This document shows positions 35,008 through 44,769 of a DNA stretch of 64,000 nt, one piece after another; the first letter of the stretch is position 1; the number at the start of each line of letters is the position of its first letter. The position numbers and the translations under genes were made by a program. The DNA is taken from positions 1,866,341-1,930,340 of the forward strand of contig NZ_FNKG01000001.1 of NCBI RefSeq assembly GCF_900101675.1. Direction: 5' to 3'. The stretch is from Curtobacterium sp. UNCCL20 (GTDB lineage Bacteria > Actinomycetota > Actinomycetes > Actinomycetales > Microbacteriaceae). The notes under the pieces were generated by a model. That model saw nothing but the letters and a program-made list of their open reading frames with translations, was not told where the DNA came from and ran no database searches.

Positions 35008-36048
35008 ATGCCGGAACGGGGCACGGTCACCCTGGCAGACGTGGCCGCGCTGGCGGGCGTGTCGCTCGCGACCGCCTCGCGGGCGCTCAACGGCAGCGCC
35101 CGGAAGGTCCGGCAGGAGTCCGTCGACCGCGTGCACGCCGCCGCGCTCGAGCTCCGGTACACCGCCAACGTGCAGGCACAGGCCGTCGCGCGGGGCACCA
35201 CGACCACGCTCGCCCTCGTGGTCGGTGACATCGCCGACCCCTACTTCGCCGCCATCGCCGCGGGGGCGATCAAGGCTGCCGACGAGGCCGGGCTCGTCGT
35301 CACGATCACCTCGACGGGCGGTGACGCCGGACGCGAGGCCGAGGTGCTCGCCGTCGTCGCCGGTCTCCGGCCGCGCGCCGTCGTCCTCGCGGTGAGTCGA
35401 CGGCTCGGCAACGACGCGGACCTCGGAGCCTCGGTGAGCAGACTCGTCGCGGCCGGTGCCGGCGTCTCGGCGCTCGTCTCGGACCTCGACGGCGCTGTGG
35501 CCGGGGTGCCCGGCGTGCAACCGCTCGTGATCCGGAACCTCAGCGGTGCCGCAGCGCTCGCCGGGGCACTTGCCGAGCTGGGACACGACTCCTTCGCCGT
35601 GCTCGCCGGCGACCCGGACCTCGTCACCGCCCACGCCCGGGTCGAGGGGTTCGTCGCCGGACTCGCCGCACACGGACTGCGCGTGCCGGACGAGTGCATC
35701 GTCACGTCGGAGTTCTCGCGGGACGGCGGCCACCAGGCGATGACGACGCTGCTCGACCGCGCTGCCAGCGGTGCCGCGAGTCTGCCGCGCTGCGTGTTCG
35801 CGGTCACCGACCTGATGGCCGTGGGGGCCCTCGCGGCCATCCGGGAGCGCGGACTCGTCCCCGGGGTCGACGTCGGGGTCGCCGGGTTCGACGACGTGCG
35901 CATGCTGGCGGACGTCGTGCCGGCGATCAGCACGGTGCGGTTGCCCCTCGAGGAGATCGGTGCCCGGGCTGTCCGCCGAGCGCTCGGGGTCGAGGCCGAC
36001 GGTGCCGTCGACGGCGAGGTCGTCCTCCGCGCGAGCACCGCCCGGTAG
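35008..36048 (+). CDS. LacI-family transcriptional regulator
   Basis: A 346-residue repressor: N-terminal HTH VTLADVAALAGVSLATASRAL (7-27, given in parts VTLADVAALAGV and SLATASRAL) and a periplasmic-binding-protein-like ligand domain (DIADPYFAAIAAGA, DLMAVGALAAIRERG, VAGFDDV). Divergent from the ABC sugar operon and next to a second operon with the same operator, so probably the repressor of both, induced by the transported sugar. Ribosome site GGAGG lies in a copy of the CTGGAGGCGCG motif. Confidence 0.93.
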   Translation: MPERGTVTLADVAALAGVSLATASRALNGSARKVRQESVDRVHAAALELRYTANVQAQAVARGTTTTLALVVGDIADPYFAAIAAGAIKAADEAGLVVTITSTGGDAGREAEVLAVVAGLRPRAVVLAVSRRLGNDADLGASVSRLVAAGAGVSALVSDLDGAVAGVPGVQPLVIRNLSGAAALAGALAELGHDSFAVLAGDPDLVTAHARVEGFVAGLAAHGLRVPDECIVTSEFSRDGGHQAMTTLLDRAASGAASLPRCVFAVTDLMAVGALAAIRERGLVPGVDVGVAGFDDVRMLADVVPAISTVRLPLEEIGARAVRRALGVEADGAVDGEVVLRASTAR

Positions 36049-36082
36049 TCGCCCGCGCTGCCGTCTGCAGTCGCTCCCTGCG

Positions 36083-36145
36083 CGCCGAGATCGCACTATG
36101 TGGCACTCCCGACGGCGTCGAGAGGCACTTTGTGCGATCTCGGCG
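36083..36145. repeat. 14-bp-arm intergenic palindrome
   Basis: CGCCGAGATCGCAC (36083-36096) is perfectly complementary to 36132-36145; the loop holds a second small palindrome CGACGGCGTCG. Shares GAGATCGCAC with the element at 25355. It fills part of the 302-nt gap before the Gfo/Idh operon. Confidence 0.8.
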
Positions 36146-36294
36146 GACGTGAGCGGCGAGTCGTGGGACCTCGGCGGACGAGGGGCGAGCGGGAGCGACG
36201 ACCGGGCGGCGCGGGCCGCCGACCGAGCGGCGCGCGAACGACGGCGGACCGGCTGGGGTGGGTGCGGTGTGGGCGGCTCCTGGTGTACGGTTCC

Positions 36295-36308
36295 GGCAAG
36301 CGCTTTCC
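36295..36308 (+). promoter_or_regulatory. LacI-type operator of the Gfo/Idh operon
   Basis: GGCAAGCGCTTTCC, identical to the operator at 34840. It lies just downstream of a GTGTACGGT -10-like stretch and 43 nt before the TTG start, so it would cover the transcription start. Confidence 0.75.
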
Positions 36309-36350
36309 AGCACATCGGAGAGCGGGCCACAGCGAGCAAGGGAGCACGCG

Positions 36351-37625
36351 TTGACCACGCGAACCATCGGCATCATCATGAACGGCGTCACCGGACGCAT
36401 GGGCTACCGGCAGCACCTCGTCCGGTCGATCCTCGCGATCCGGGACGACGGTGGGCTCCTGCTCCCGGACGGCAGTCGCGTCCAGCTCGAACCGCTCCTC
36501 GTCGGCCGGAACGCCGCGAAGCTCGAGGAGATCGCGGCACGCCACGGCCTCGAGCACTGGACGACCGACCTCGACGCCGCTCTCGCCGACCCGCGCTGGG
36601 ACGTGTTCGCCGACTTCGCGGTCACGAGCGCACGCGCCGACGCCCTCCGGAAGGCCATCGCCGCCGGGAAGGCCGTCTACACCGAGAAGCCGACGGCCGA
36701 GACCTCGGCCGAGGCGCTCGAACTCGCCCGCCTCGCCCAGGAGGCCGGCGTCCCGAACGGCGTCGTCCACGACAAGCTCTACCTCCCCGGCCTCCGGAAG
36801 CTCCGTCGTCTGGTCGACTCCGGCTTCTTCGGGAAGGTCCTCAGTGTCCGCGGCGAATTCGGCTACTGGGTGTTCGAGGGGGACTGGCAGAGCGCCCAGC
36901 GCCCGAGCTGGAACTACCGCAAGCAGGACGGCGGCGGCATCGTCGTCGACATGTTCCCGCACTGGAACTACGTGCTCGAGCAGCTCTTCGGCCGGGTGGA
37001 GTCCGTGTACGCCCGGGCCGTCACCCACATCGAGGAACGCACCGACGAGCAGGGCGTGCCCTACCCGGCCACCGCCGACGACGCCGCGTACGGAGTGTTC
37101 GACCTGGCGGGCGGCGTCACGGCGCAGATCAACTCGAGCTGGGCGGTGCGGGTCGACCGCGACGAGCTCGTCGAGTTCCAGGTCGACGGCACGGACGGCA
37201 GCGCCGTCGCCGGTCTGTTCGGCTGCCGCATCCAACCGCGGACGGCCACGCCGAAGCCGGTCTGGAACCCGGACCTCCGGGACGAGCGGGACTACCGCGG
37301 GCAGTGGCTCGAGGTGCCCGACAACGAGGAGTTCGGCAACGGCTTCCGCGCGCAGTGGGAGGATTTCCTCCGCGACCTCGTCGCCGGCCGCCCGCACCCG
37401 TACGACCTGCTGTCCGGCGCCCGCGGCGTCGCCCTCGCGGAGGCCGGCCTGCGGTCCAGCGCCGAGGGTCGACGTGTGGACCTGCCCGAGCTGACGCTGC
37501 CCACCAGAGCCGACCCGCGCCTCCAGGCCGCCGCTCCGCGCCCCCAGGCCGCCGCTCCGCGCACCGGACCGGCGGACGTGCCCGAGGTCGCCCAGCACTC
37601 CGAGACCGTCGGGGCCGTGTCGTGA
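36351..37625 (+). CDS. Gfo/Idh/MocA-family oxidoreductase
   Basis: A 424-residue NAD(P)-dependent sugar dehydrogenase. Start: TTG at 36351, preceded by AAGGGAG; it gives the full Rossmann strand RTIGIIMNGVTGRMG, which an ATG at 36378 would cut. EKPTAET is the family EKP motif; the C-terminal domain contains GGGIVVDMFPHWNYVLE. The last ~45 residues are a Pro/Ala-rich tail with two RPQAAA-type repeats encoded by motif DNA. First gene of a three-gene operon under the LacI-type operator. Confidence 0.9.
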   Translation: MTTRTIGIIMNGVTGRMGYRQHLVRSILAIRDDGGLLLPDGSRVQLEPLLVGRNAAKLEEIAARHGLEHWTTDLDAALADPRWDVFADFAVTSARADALRKAIAAGKAVYTEKPTAETSAEALELARLAQEAGVPNGVVHDKLYLPGLRKLRRLVDSGFFGKVLSVRGEFGYWVFEGDWQSAQRPSWNYRKQDGGGIVVDMFPHWNYVLEQLFGRVESVYARAVTHIEERTDEQGVPYPATADDAAYGVFDLAGGVTAQINSSWAVRVDRDELVEFQVDGTDGSAVAGLFGCRIQPRTATPKPVWNPDLRDERDYRGQWLEVPDNEEFGNGFRAQWEDFLRDLVAGRPHPYDLLSGARGVALAEAGLRSSAEGRRVDLPELTLPTRADPRLQAAAPRPQAAAPRTGPADVPEVAQHSETVGAVS

Positions 37626-38899
37626 CCGACGTCCTGACGCTCCTCGCGCCGGACGGGTCCACGAGCACCACGCCCCTCGGCCCACCGGCCGTCGCCGACT
37701 CGGCGAAGCCGGACGGCCCCCTCGCCGAGCGCGTCGTGTACGCGGCGGCGCACGTCGTGCCCCGGGCGGCGGCGGACAATACGCCGGGTGCTCCGGCGGA
37801 CCTCGACTGGGACGCGACGCTCGCGTTCCGGCACCACCTCTGGTCGTGGGGACTCGGGGTCGCGGACGCGATGGACACCGCGCAGCGGAACATGGGCCTC
37901 GACCCGGCCGCGACCCGCGAACTCGTCACCCGCTCCGCCCGCGAGGCTCGGTCCGTCGGCGGCCGCATCGTCGTCGGGGTGAACACCGACGACCTGCCGG
38001 ACGGCCCCGCAGGCGAGCAGCAGGTCGTCGACGCCTACGTCCGGCAGCTGCACCACGCCGAGGACGCCGGCGCGGGTGTCGTGCTCATGGCGAGCCGGCA
38101 CCTCGCGCGGCTCGCACGGGGCAGCGACGACGCCCCGAGCGTCTTCCGCCGGGTGTACGCCCGCGTCATCGAGCAGGCGAGCGCCCCCGTCGTGCTGCAC
38201 TGGCTGGGGGAGGCGTTCGACCCTGAGCTCGCCGGGTACTTCGGCGGCGCAGCCGCACCCGCGCCCGCGGGCGCACCCGCACCCGCCCCCACCGCCGCGG
38301 ACACCGTCCTCGCCATCATGCGCGACGCCGGCGAGCAGGTGTCCGGCATCAAGATGAGCCTCCTCGACGCCGATGCCGAGACCGCACTCCGCGCCCGGCT
38401 GCCCGAGACCGCCCGGATGTACACGGGCGACGACTTCCACTACGTCGACCTCATCGCGGGCGCTCCGACGGCGGACGGCCGTCACGTGCACTCCGACGCC
38501 CTCCTCGGCGCGTTCGCCGCGATGGCGCCGATCGCCTCCGCCGCCGTCCGCGCGCTCCCCGACGAGACGTCCTTCCGCGCGCTCCTCGGCCCGACCGAGG
38601 CCCTCGCCCGCCACGTCTTCAGCGCCCCCACCTGGCACTACAAGACCGGCATCGCCTTCCTCGCGTGGCTGAACGGCCACCAGCCCGCCTTCGCCATGGT
38701 CGGCGGGCAGCACGCCGGGCGTTCGCTGCCGCACCTGTCCGAGACGGTCCGGCTCGCGAACGCCTGCGGTGCGCTCGAGGACCCGTCGCTCGCGGCGTCG
38801 CGCTGGCACGGTCTGCTCGCGCTGGCCGGGGTGCCGGTGACGGCCGGGAGGCGCGGCTCGGCCCCCGGCGACCGCTCCGTCGTCGGGGTGGTCGCGTGA
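37622..38899 (+). CDS. DUF993 (DapA-like TIM barrel) protein
   Basis: A 425-residue protein of the DUF993 family, distantly related to dihydrodipicolinate synthase aldolases. Motifs include LAFRHHLWSWGLGVADAMDTAQR, RIVVGVNTDDL, PVVLHWLGEAFDPELAGYFGG and SGIKMSLLDAD, whose Lys (GIKMS) is the position of the Schiff-base lysine in DapA-like enzymes. An APAPAGAPAPAPT insert splits the barrel. GTGA overlap upstream and downstream. Probably a retro-aldol step after oxidation by the preceding enzyme; substrate unknown. Confidence 0.85.
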   Translation: MTDVLTLLAPDGSTSTTPLGPPAVADSAKPDGPLAERVVYAAAHVVPRAAADNTPGAPADLDWDATLAFRHHLWSWGLGVADAMDTAQRNMGLDPAATRELVTRSAREARSVGGRIVVGVNTDDLPDGPAGEQQVVDAYVRQLHHAEDAGAGVVLMASRHLARLARGSDDAPSVFRRVYARVIEQASAPVVLHWLGEAFDPELAGYFGGAAAPAPAGAPAPAPTAADTVLAIMRDAGEQVSGIKMSLLDADAETALRARLPETARMYTGDDFHYVDLIAGAPTADGRHVHSDALLGAFAAMAPIASAAVRALPDETSFRALLGPTEALARHVFSAPTWHYKTGIAFLAWLNGHQPAFAMVGGQHAGRSLPHLSETVRLANACGALEDPSLAASRWHGLLALAGVPVTAGRRGSAPGDRSVVGVVA

Positions 38900-39798
38900 G
38901 CACCCCGGTGACGACGGACGCGCTCGCGTCTCGTCGCGCTGACCCGCACCCGCGGCTGTCCGTCAACCAGGCGACGATCAAGTACGCCTCGCTCCGCGAC
39001 GCACTCGACACCGTCCGCGAGGCTGGCGTCGGTGCGATCGGCACCTGGCGGGAACCCGTCGGCGAGGTGGGCCTCAAGGTGGCTGCACGGATGGTCGCCG
39101 AGTCCGGCCTGCGGGTGTCGACGCACTGCCGCGGTGGCTTCTTCACGCTGCCCGAGGGTGCTGCCCGCCGCGCTGCCCTCGACGACAACCGCCGGGCGAT
39201 CGAGGAGACCGCGGTGCTCGCCGCCGCCGGGGCGGAGGGGTCCCGAGCGGTCCTCGTCCTGGTCGCCGGCGGCTTGCCCGAGGGGTCGAAGGACCTCGTC
39301 GCGGCGCGGTCCCTGGTCGCCGGCGCCCTCGAGGAGCTCGTGCCGTTCGCCCTCGACGCGGGCGTCCAGCTCGCCGTCGAGCCGCTGCACCCGATGTACG
39401 CGGCGGACCGTGCGGTGGTGTCGACGTTGGCGCAGGCCCTCGACCTGGCGGCGCCGTTCCCGGCGGCCGCGGTCGGCGTCGCGGTGGACACCTTCCACGT
39501 CTGGTGGGACCCGTCGCTCAGCGCCTCGATCGCTCGTGCCGGGGCTGCCGGACGCATCGCGACGTACCAGGTGTGCGACTGGGTGACACCGCTCGCCGCC
39601 GACCCGCTCCTGTCGCGCGGGTACCCGGGGGAGGGGCATGTCGACTTCGGGCCGATAAGCGCCGCCGTCGCGTCGGCCGGGTACACCGGCGACGTCGAGG
39701 TCGAGATCTTCAACCAGGCGGTGTGGGACACCCCGGCGGCCGAGGTCGTCGACCGCGTCGTGCGCGCCTTCGCCGCCGAGGTCGCCCTGCCCGCCTGA
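38896..39798 (+). CDS. Sugar phosphate isomerase/epimerase family protein
   Basis: A 300-residue xylose-isomerase-like TIM barrel with metal-ligand motifs AVEPLHPMY, VAVDTFHVWW, YQVCDW and EGHVDFGP and a C-terminal VEIFNQ. Third gene of the operon, overlapping DUF993 by GTGA. The set oxidoreductase-DUF993-isomerase suggests oxidation, isomerisation and cleavage of one sugar. Confidence 0.88.
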   Translation: MSTPVTTDALASRRADPHPRLSVNQATIKYASLRDALDTVREAGVGAIGTWREPVGEVGLKVAARMVAESGLRVSTHCRGGFFTLPEGAARRAALDDNRRAIEETAVLAAAGAEGSRAVLVLVAGGLPEGSKDLVAARSLVAGALEELVPFALDAGVQLAVEPLHPMYAADRAVVSTLAQALDLAAPFPAAAVGVAVDTFHVWWDPSLSASIARAGAAGRIATYQVCDWVTPLAADPLLSRGYPGEGHVDFGPISAAVASAGYTGDVEVEIFNQAVWDTPAAEVVDRVVRAFAAEVALPA

Positions 39799-39841
39799 CA
39801 CCCCGCCGGCCCGGGCCGGCGATCGCACCCCGCGCGCCGCG

Positions 39842-40486
39842 TCACCGACGGCGGACGACCACCACGCTGTCGACGGTCTCGTGCGCCGTCCCCTCGGGCG
39901 TCGTCGCCGTCCGCGGCCGGAGCTCGGCGGCGACGACCTCCCACCCGTCGCCGAGCTCCATCGCGTCCAGGTCCTCGGCGGGCGTCGGGAACCGGTACGA
40001 CCGCAGCTCCTCCGGCAGGTCCCCGTGCGGCGGTGCGGCGTGTGCCGTCACGAGCAGGTGCCCGCCGGGAGCCACGAACCCGGTCGCTCGCCGCAGGATC
40101 TCGGCCCGTGGGATCGCCACCGGCCACGACTGCAGGAACGACGCCGTGACGAGGTCGAACGACCCCGTGGGGGACCACGTCGCGAGGTCCTCCGCCACGA
40201 ACGCGGTCCGCTCGGCGACGCCCGCGGCGTGCGCGGCCCTCGTCGCCCGCTCCACCGCCGTCGCGGAGAGGTCGATCCCGGACGCCTCCCACCCCTGCTC
40301 GGCGAGCCAGACGACGTCGCCGCCCTCACCGCAGCCGAGGTCGAGGGCACGCCCCGGCCGCAGTCCGCCGGCGACCGACGCCAGCACGGCGTTGACCCGT
40401 CCGGACCAGATGCCGTCGCGCTCGGCGTAGCGGGCCTCCCACCAGTCGTGGGGAGATCCGGAGGCGGTGTGGTCGTGAGCCTGCAT
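39842..40486 (-). CDS. Class I SAM-dependent methyltransferase
   Basis: A 214-residue methyltransferase: WWEARYAERDGIWSGRVN start, motif I ALDLGCGEGGDVVWLA, motif II ASGIDLSATAVERA, motif III DLVTASFLQSWP. Close in style to TehB/thiopurine-methyltransferase-like enzymes. Stand-alone, convergent with the isomerase operon. ATG at 40486. Confidence 0.9.
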   Translation of the reverse strand: MQAHDHTASGSPHDWWEARYAERDGIWSGRVNAVLASVAGGLRPGRALDLGCGEGGDVVWLAEQGWEASGIDLSATAVERATRAAHAAGVAERTAFVAEDLATWSPTGSFDLVTASFLQSWPVAIPRAEILRRATGFVAPGGHLLVTAHAAPPHGDLPEELRSYRFPTPAEDLDAMELGDGWEVVAAELRPRTATTPEGTAHETVDSVVVVRRR

Positions 40487-40825
40487 CCGCACAGTCCACT
40501 CCGCACTGCGCCGCTCGGACAAGGTCCGTTGCCGGACCAGCAAGGAATCCGGTGCCCGCGACGACCGACGGGCGGCGCCGTGAGCAGGAGGGGGACAGCC
40601 ACGATCAGCAGCCCGCTGCCGATGCCACCCCCGAACCGGCGCCCGGACGGGCAGCACGTCCCCCGTTCGAGGGGCATACTGCCAGGTCCTGGTAACCCCC
40701 TGGTCACTCACGACGGCCGCGCACCGTCCACCATCGAACAACGCGAACACGCGCCACAGCACCCGCACCGTACCCGCACCACTGCAACGCCATCTCGTCA
40801 CGCCTGAACCAGGGGAAGGCCCGAC
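40487..40825. other. 339-nt non-coding gap
   Basis: Separates two divergent genes. I see a hairpin GGTCCGTTGCCGGACC (~40524-40539), a palindrome CCAGGTCCTGG (40682-40692), a possible -10 CATACT (40675) and the AGGGGAAGG ribosome site of the next gene. No ORF with convincing signals. Confidence 0.5.
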
Positions 40826-43800
40826 ATGACGTCCACGGACACGGTGGTCGACGCGCGCCACGACGCGCAGACCACGCACAGTACGACGACCACGCGGGCG
40901 CCCGCCGGGGAGTCCCAGTACCTCCCCGCCCCGCCCACGGACCGCGAGAAGTACTGGTACATGGGACCGCAGCACCGGTGGATGCTGTTCGCCCAGGCCG
41001 CCGCGTTCGCCCTCATCGCCTCGAGCATCTGGCGCTTCTCCACGTCGGCCCCGGGCCTGCTCCTCTTCCTCATCCCGACGACGCTGTACTGCCTGACGCT
41101 GTGCGTCTCGCTCGTGACGAGCTCCCGTCGGAAGCGTTTCCGGAAGCGCGACCACATCGAGCGGGTCCAGCAGTGGCAGCCGGACCGCTACCCGACCGTC
41201 GACGTCTTCCTGCCGACCGCGGGGGAGCCGATCCGGGTCCTCGAGAACACCTACTACTGGGTGTCGAAGCTCCGCTGGCCGACGACGCTGACGGTGTACG
41301 TCCTCGACGACGGGGACCGCCCCGAGGTCGCCGAGCTCGCCCGCCGCTACGGCTACCGCTACGAGGTCCGCCCGGACCGCGGCCACCTCAAGAAGGCCGG
41401 AAACCTGCGGCACGGCTACGAGCGGTCCGACGGGGACCTCATCGCGGTGTTCGACGCCGACTTCGTGCCGCGCGCCGACTACCTGCACGAGCTGGTCCCG
41501 TACTTCGACGACCAGGGTCTCGGCATCGTGCAGTCGCCGCAGTTCTTCGACGCCCGGAAGGGCATGCACTGGCTGCAGCGCACCGCCGGCGCCACCCAGG
41601 AGCTGTTCTACCGCTGGATCCAGCCCGCCCGCGACCGGTCGAACGCCGCGATCTGCGTCGGCACGTGCGCGATCTACCGCCGCGCGGCACTCGAGCAGGC
41701 CGGCGGCTTCGCCCAGATCGGCCACTCCGAGGACGTCCACACCGGCGTCAACCTGATGCGCGTCGGGTTCCTCGTCCGGTACGTGCCGATCCTGGTGTCG
41801 AAGGGCATGTGCCCCGACGACCTCGCGTCGTTCCTCAACCAGCAGTACCGCTGGTGCACGGGATCGATGTCGCTCCTTGCGGACACGACCTTCCACGAGA
41901 ACCCGCACATCACGCTCCGGCAGCGGATGTGCTTCTGGTCGGGTTTCCTCTACTACATGTCCACCGCGGTGAACGTGTTCCTGTCGCCGCTGCCCGGGCT
42001 CGTGATGCTGTTCGGTCTGCCGCAGTGGATCATGCCGCAGAACTCGGTGTGGCTCCTCGGCGCGATGGTCATGTGGCTCGTCGTCGTCCCGATCATGTAC
42101 AAGTCGCGCTGGCGCATCGACGTGCTCCGCATCCAGTCGCTGTACTCGTTCGCGCACGCCGTCGCGATCGTGCACGTGTTGACCGGGAGGACGAAGGAGT
42201 GGGTGCCGACGGGCGCCGCGAAGAAGGTCACGACCCCGCTCGGGACGCAGATCGCCCGGGTGATGCGGATCACGGTCACCGCGTCGCTCCTCGTCACCTG
42301 GTCGGGGCTCGCCTGGGCCACGGTCCGGTACGGCTTGGACATGCTCTGGGCGATGTGGGTCCTCGCCGCGATCCACGCGTACGTGCAGGTGCCGATGCTG
42401 TTCCTGTCGGTCCCGTCCTCGCCGAGGCGTGCGGCCCGCAGGGCGGCACGAGCAGACCGCCGGGAGGCGCGACTCACCGCCCGCAGGCCGGCCGGCGCCG
42501 TCCACGGTGCGGCTCCCACCCCCGCGCTCGCCGCCATCGCAGCGGCGGACGTCGCCGATCCCGCACTGCCGGCACCGCCGCTCTCGCCGGCGGTGACCCC
42601 GTCGTCACCCGTCGGGACCCTGCCGGAGCCGAGCCGCGCCTCCAGGCCCGAGCAGCCCGCGTTCGGTGAGCGGCTCGACCCGGTCGCGCTGCCGGCGACC
42701 GCCGCCCCGGTCGAGGAGCCGGTGCAGGCCGAGCGTCCGCAGGCGGTCGGTCCGCGCGTGTTCCGGCCGGACATCCAGGGGCTCCGCGCGGTCGCTGTCC
42801 TGCTCGTGGTGATCTACCACACCGGTGCGCCGGTGATCACCGGCGGGTACGTCGGGGTCGACGTGTTCTTCGCGATCTCCGGGTTCCTCATCACCGGGCA
42901 GCTCCTCCGCGAGGTCGAGCGGAAGGGCCGCGTCGACTTCGGCGCCTTCTACGCCGGACGCATCCGGCGGCTGCTGCCCACCGCGCTCCTCGTGATCGCC
43001 GTCACCGTGGTGGCGACCCGGCTGTTCGACTCGATCCTCCGCGCGTCGAGCGTGGCGTGGGACGGCGTCGCCGCGACGTTCTTCTCGTTGAACTACCGGC
43101 TCGCCGCGCAGGGCGTCGACTACCAGGCGGCCGACGGACCGGCCTCGCCGCTCGAGCACTTCTGGTCGCTCGGCGTCGAGGAGCAGTTCTACCTGCTCTG
43201 GCCGCTCGTGCTGACCCTGGCGATCGTGCTGTGGAAGCGGCACCGCCGCCTGGCGATGGCCGCGGTCGTGACGCTCGTGTTCGGGGTGTCGATGTGGGCG
43301 TCCGTGACGATCACCGCCCACGACTCGCCCCTGGCCTACTTCTCGATGCAGACCCGGGCGTGGGAACTCGCTGCCGGAGCCTTCCTCGCGATCGGCGCGC
43401 GGTACGTCACCCGGATCCCGGGCGCCCTGCAGATCGGACTGACCTGGCTCGGCCTCGGCGCGATCCTGGCGAGTGCGTTCCTGTACTCCGACGAGACGCC
43501 GTTCCCCGGCACCGCCGCACTGCTGCCGGTGCTCGGTGCCTGCGCCGTGATCGCGGGCGGCGGCGTGTACCGGCGTGGCTCGGTGGAGTCGCTGCTCGGC
43601 CGGAAGCTGTTCCAGGCCATCGGCAAGGTGTCCTACGGCTGGTACCTGTGGCACTGGCCGATGGTCGTGCTCGTTCCGGTGATGGTGAACCGCGACCTCG
43701 GCTGGCTCGAGAAGCTCGAGGTGATGGCGGTCGCGCTCTGGGTCGCCACGATCACGTACCACCTGATCGAGTCGCCCTCGGCCCGGGCGCGGTGGAAGCG

Positions 43801-44761
43801 CATCCGCTGGGCCGCGGTCGGAGCGGCCGCCGCAGCGGTGACCACGGCGACCGCGGTGGTGGTCGTGTTCTCGGTGCCCGCACTCGTCGGGAGCGGCGGC
43901 ACCGTGCAGGCCGCGTCGCTCGACCAGGGCAACACGAAGGAGATCCAGACGACGATCCAGTCCGCCCTCGCCGAACGGGACGTCCCGGCGAACCTCACGC
44001 CGAGCCTCACCGACGCCGCCGACGACCAGCCCGACTCGACCGACAACGGCTGCCACGCCGGCTACCTGCAGATCCAGCAGAAGGCCTGCGTCTACGGCGA
44101 CCCCGACGGAGCCCGGACCGTGGTGCTCTGGGGTGACTCGCACGCCCAGCAGTGGCTGCCCGCGTTCGACGCGGCCGGCAAGTCCGAAGGCTGGAAGGTC
44201 GTCGCCTGGACGAAGGCCGCGTGCCCGGTCGCCCAGCAGGTCGAGCTGTTCAACTCCTCGCTGAAGCGCACCTACACGGAGTGCCCCGAGTGGCGGGACG
44301 CCTCGATGCAGCGGATCCAGGCGCTCGACCCGGACCTCGTCGTGATGGCGCAGTCGGACAACGTGCCCGGCAAGCAGGTGTCGAACACCACGTGGGCGGA
44401 CGGCACCGCCGAGACCGCGGCGACGATGCAGGCCGCGGGGCTGAAGACCGTGTACATGCTCGACACCCCGGTGCCCGAGGGTGACGCGGTGTCCTGCGTC
44501 GCCGAGCACCTCGACACCGTGGAGGAGTGCAACCAGGCCGAGCAGCACGCCTACGCGGTCTCCGGTCGGCACCAGGACGTCGCAGACACCGTGCGGGCCG
44601 CGGGCGTGTCGACCGTGGAGCCGCGCGACTGGTTCTGCACCGACGACGGGTGCCCGGTGGTGGTGCAGGACAAGCTGGTGTACCGCGACCAGACGCACAT
44701 GTCGACGGCGTACAGCCGGTGGCTCGAGCCGCTCGTGGCGCCGTTGCTCCGCTCGTCGTAG
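40826..44761 (+). CDS. GT2 glycosyltransferase fused to acyltransferase-3 and SGNH domains
   Basis: A 1311-residue membrane protein joining three enzymes. Residues ~45-540: processive GT2 (cellulose/hyaluronan-synthase-like) with DDG 161-163, DAD 210-212, ED 302-303 and QQYRW 339-343, two helices before and about five after. Residues ~545-645: Ala/Pro/Arg linker. Residues ~648-1030: acyltransferase-3 (OafA-type, RPDIQGLRAVAVLLVVIYH; EHFWSLGVEEQFYLLWP) with ~10 helices. Residues ~1040-1311: extracytoplasmic SGNH domain, GDSH with S1105 and D1288/H1291. It should make and export a polysaccharide and O-acylate it. AT3-SGNH pairs are common; fusion to a synthase is not. No frameshift seen. Confidence 0.9.
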   Translation: MTSTDTVVDARHDAQTTHSTTTTRAPAGESQYLPAPPTDREKYWYMGPQHRWMLFAQAAAFALIASSIWRFSTSAPGLLLFLIPTTLYCLTLCVSLVTSSRRKRFRKRDHIERVQQWQPDRYPTVDVFLPTAGEPIRVLENTYYWVSKLRWPTTLTVYVLDDGDRPEVAELARRYGYRYEVRPDRGHLKKAGNLRHGYERSDGDLIAVFDADFVPRADYLHELVPYFDDQGLGIVQSPQFFDARKGMHWLQRTAGATQELFYRWIQPARDRSNAAICVGTCAIYRRAALEQAGGFAQIGHSEDVHTGVNLMRVGFLVRYVPILVSKGMCPDDLASFLNQQYRWCTGSMSLLADTTFHENPHITLRQRMCFWSGFLYYMSTAVNVFLSPLPGLVMLFGLPQWIMPQNSVWLLGAMVMWLVVVPIMYKSRWRIDVLRIQSLYSFAHAVAIVHVLTGRTKEWVPTGAAKKVTTPLGTQIARVMRITVTASLLVTWSGLAWATVRYGLDMLWAMWVLAAIHAYVQVPMLFLSVPSSPRRAARRAARADRREARLTARRPAGAVHGAAPTPALAAIAAADVADPALPAPPLSPAVTPSSPVGTLPEPSRASRPEQPAFGERLDPVALPATAAPVEEPVQAERPQAVGPRVFRPDIQGLRAVAVLLVVIYHTGAPVITGGYVGVDVFFAISGFLITGQLLREVERKGRVDFGAFYAGRIRRLLPTALLVIAVTVVATRLFDSILRASSVAWDGVAATFFSLNYRLAAQGVDYQAADGPASPLEHFWSLGVEEQFYLLWPLVLTLAIVLWKRHRRLAMAAVVTLVFGVSMWASVTITAHDSPLAYFSMQTRAWELAAGAFLAIGARYVTRIPGALQIGLTWLGLGAILASAFLYSDETPFPGTAALLPVLGACAVIAGGGVYRRGSVESLLGRKLFQAIGKVSYGWYLWHWPMVVLVPVMVNRDLGWLEKLEVMAVALWVATITYHLIESPSARARWKRIRWAAVGAAAAAVTTATAVVVVFSVPALVGSGGTVQAASLDQGNTKEIQTTIQSALAERDVPANLTPSLTDAADDQPDSTDNGCHAGYLQIQQKACVYGDPDGARTVVLWGDSHAQQWLPAFDAAGKSEGWKVVAWTKAACPVAQQVELFNSSLKRTYTECPEWRDASMQRIQALDPDLVVMAQSDNVPGKQVSNTTWADGTAETAATMQAAGLKTVYMLDTPVPEGDAVSCVAEHLDTVEECNQAEQHAYAVSGRHQDVADTVRAAGVSTVEPRDWFCTDDGCPVVVQDKLVYRDQTHMSTAYSRWLEPLVAPLLRSS

Positions 44762-44769
44762 GCGGCCCG

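Noticed and set aside
39805..39820. 16-nt perfect palindrome GCCGGCCCGGGCCGGC as terminator
   Set aside because: No loop and no T-run; such GC palindromes are frequent by chance in this DNA, so I leave it unassigned.
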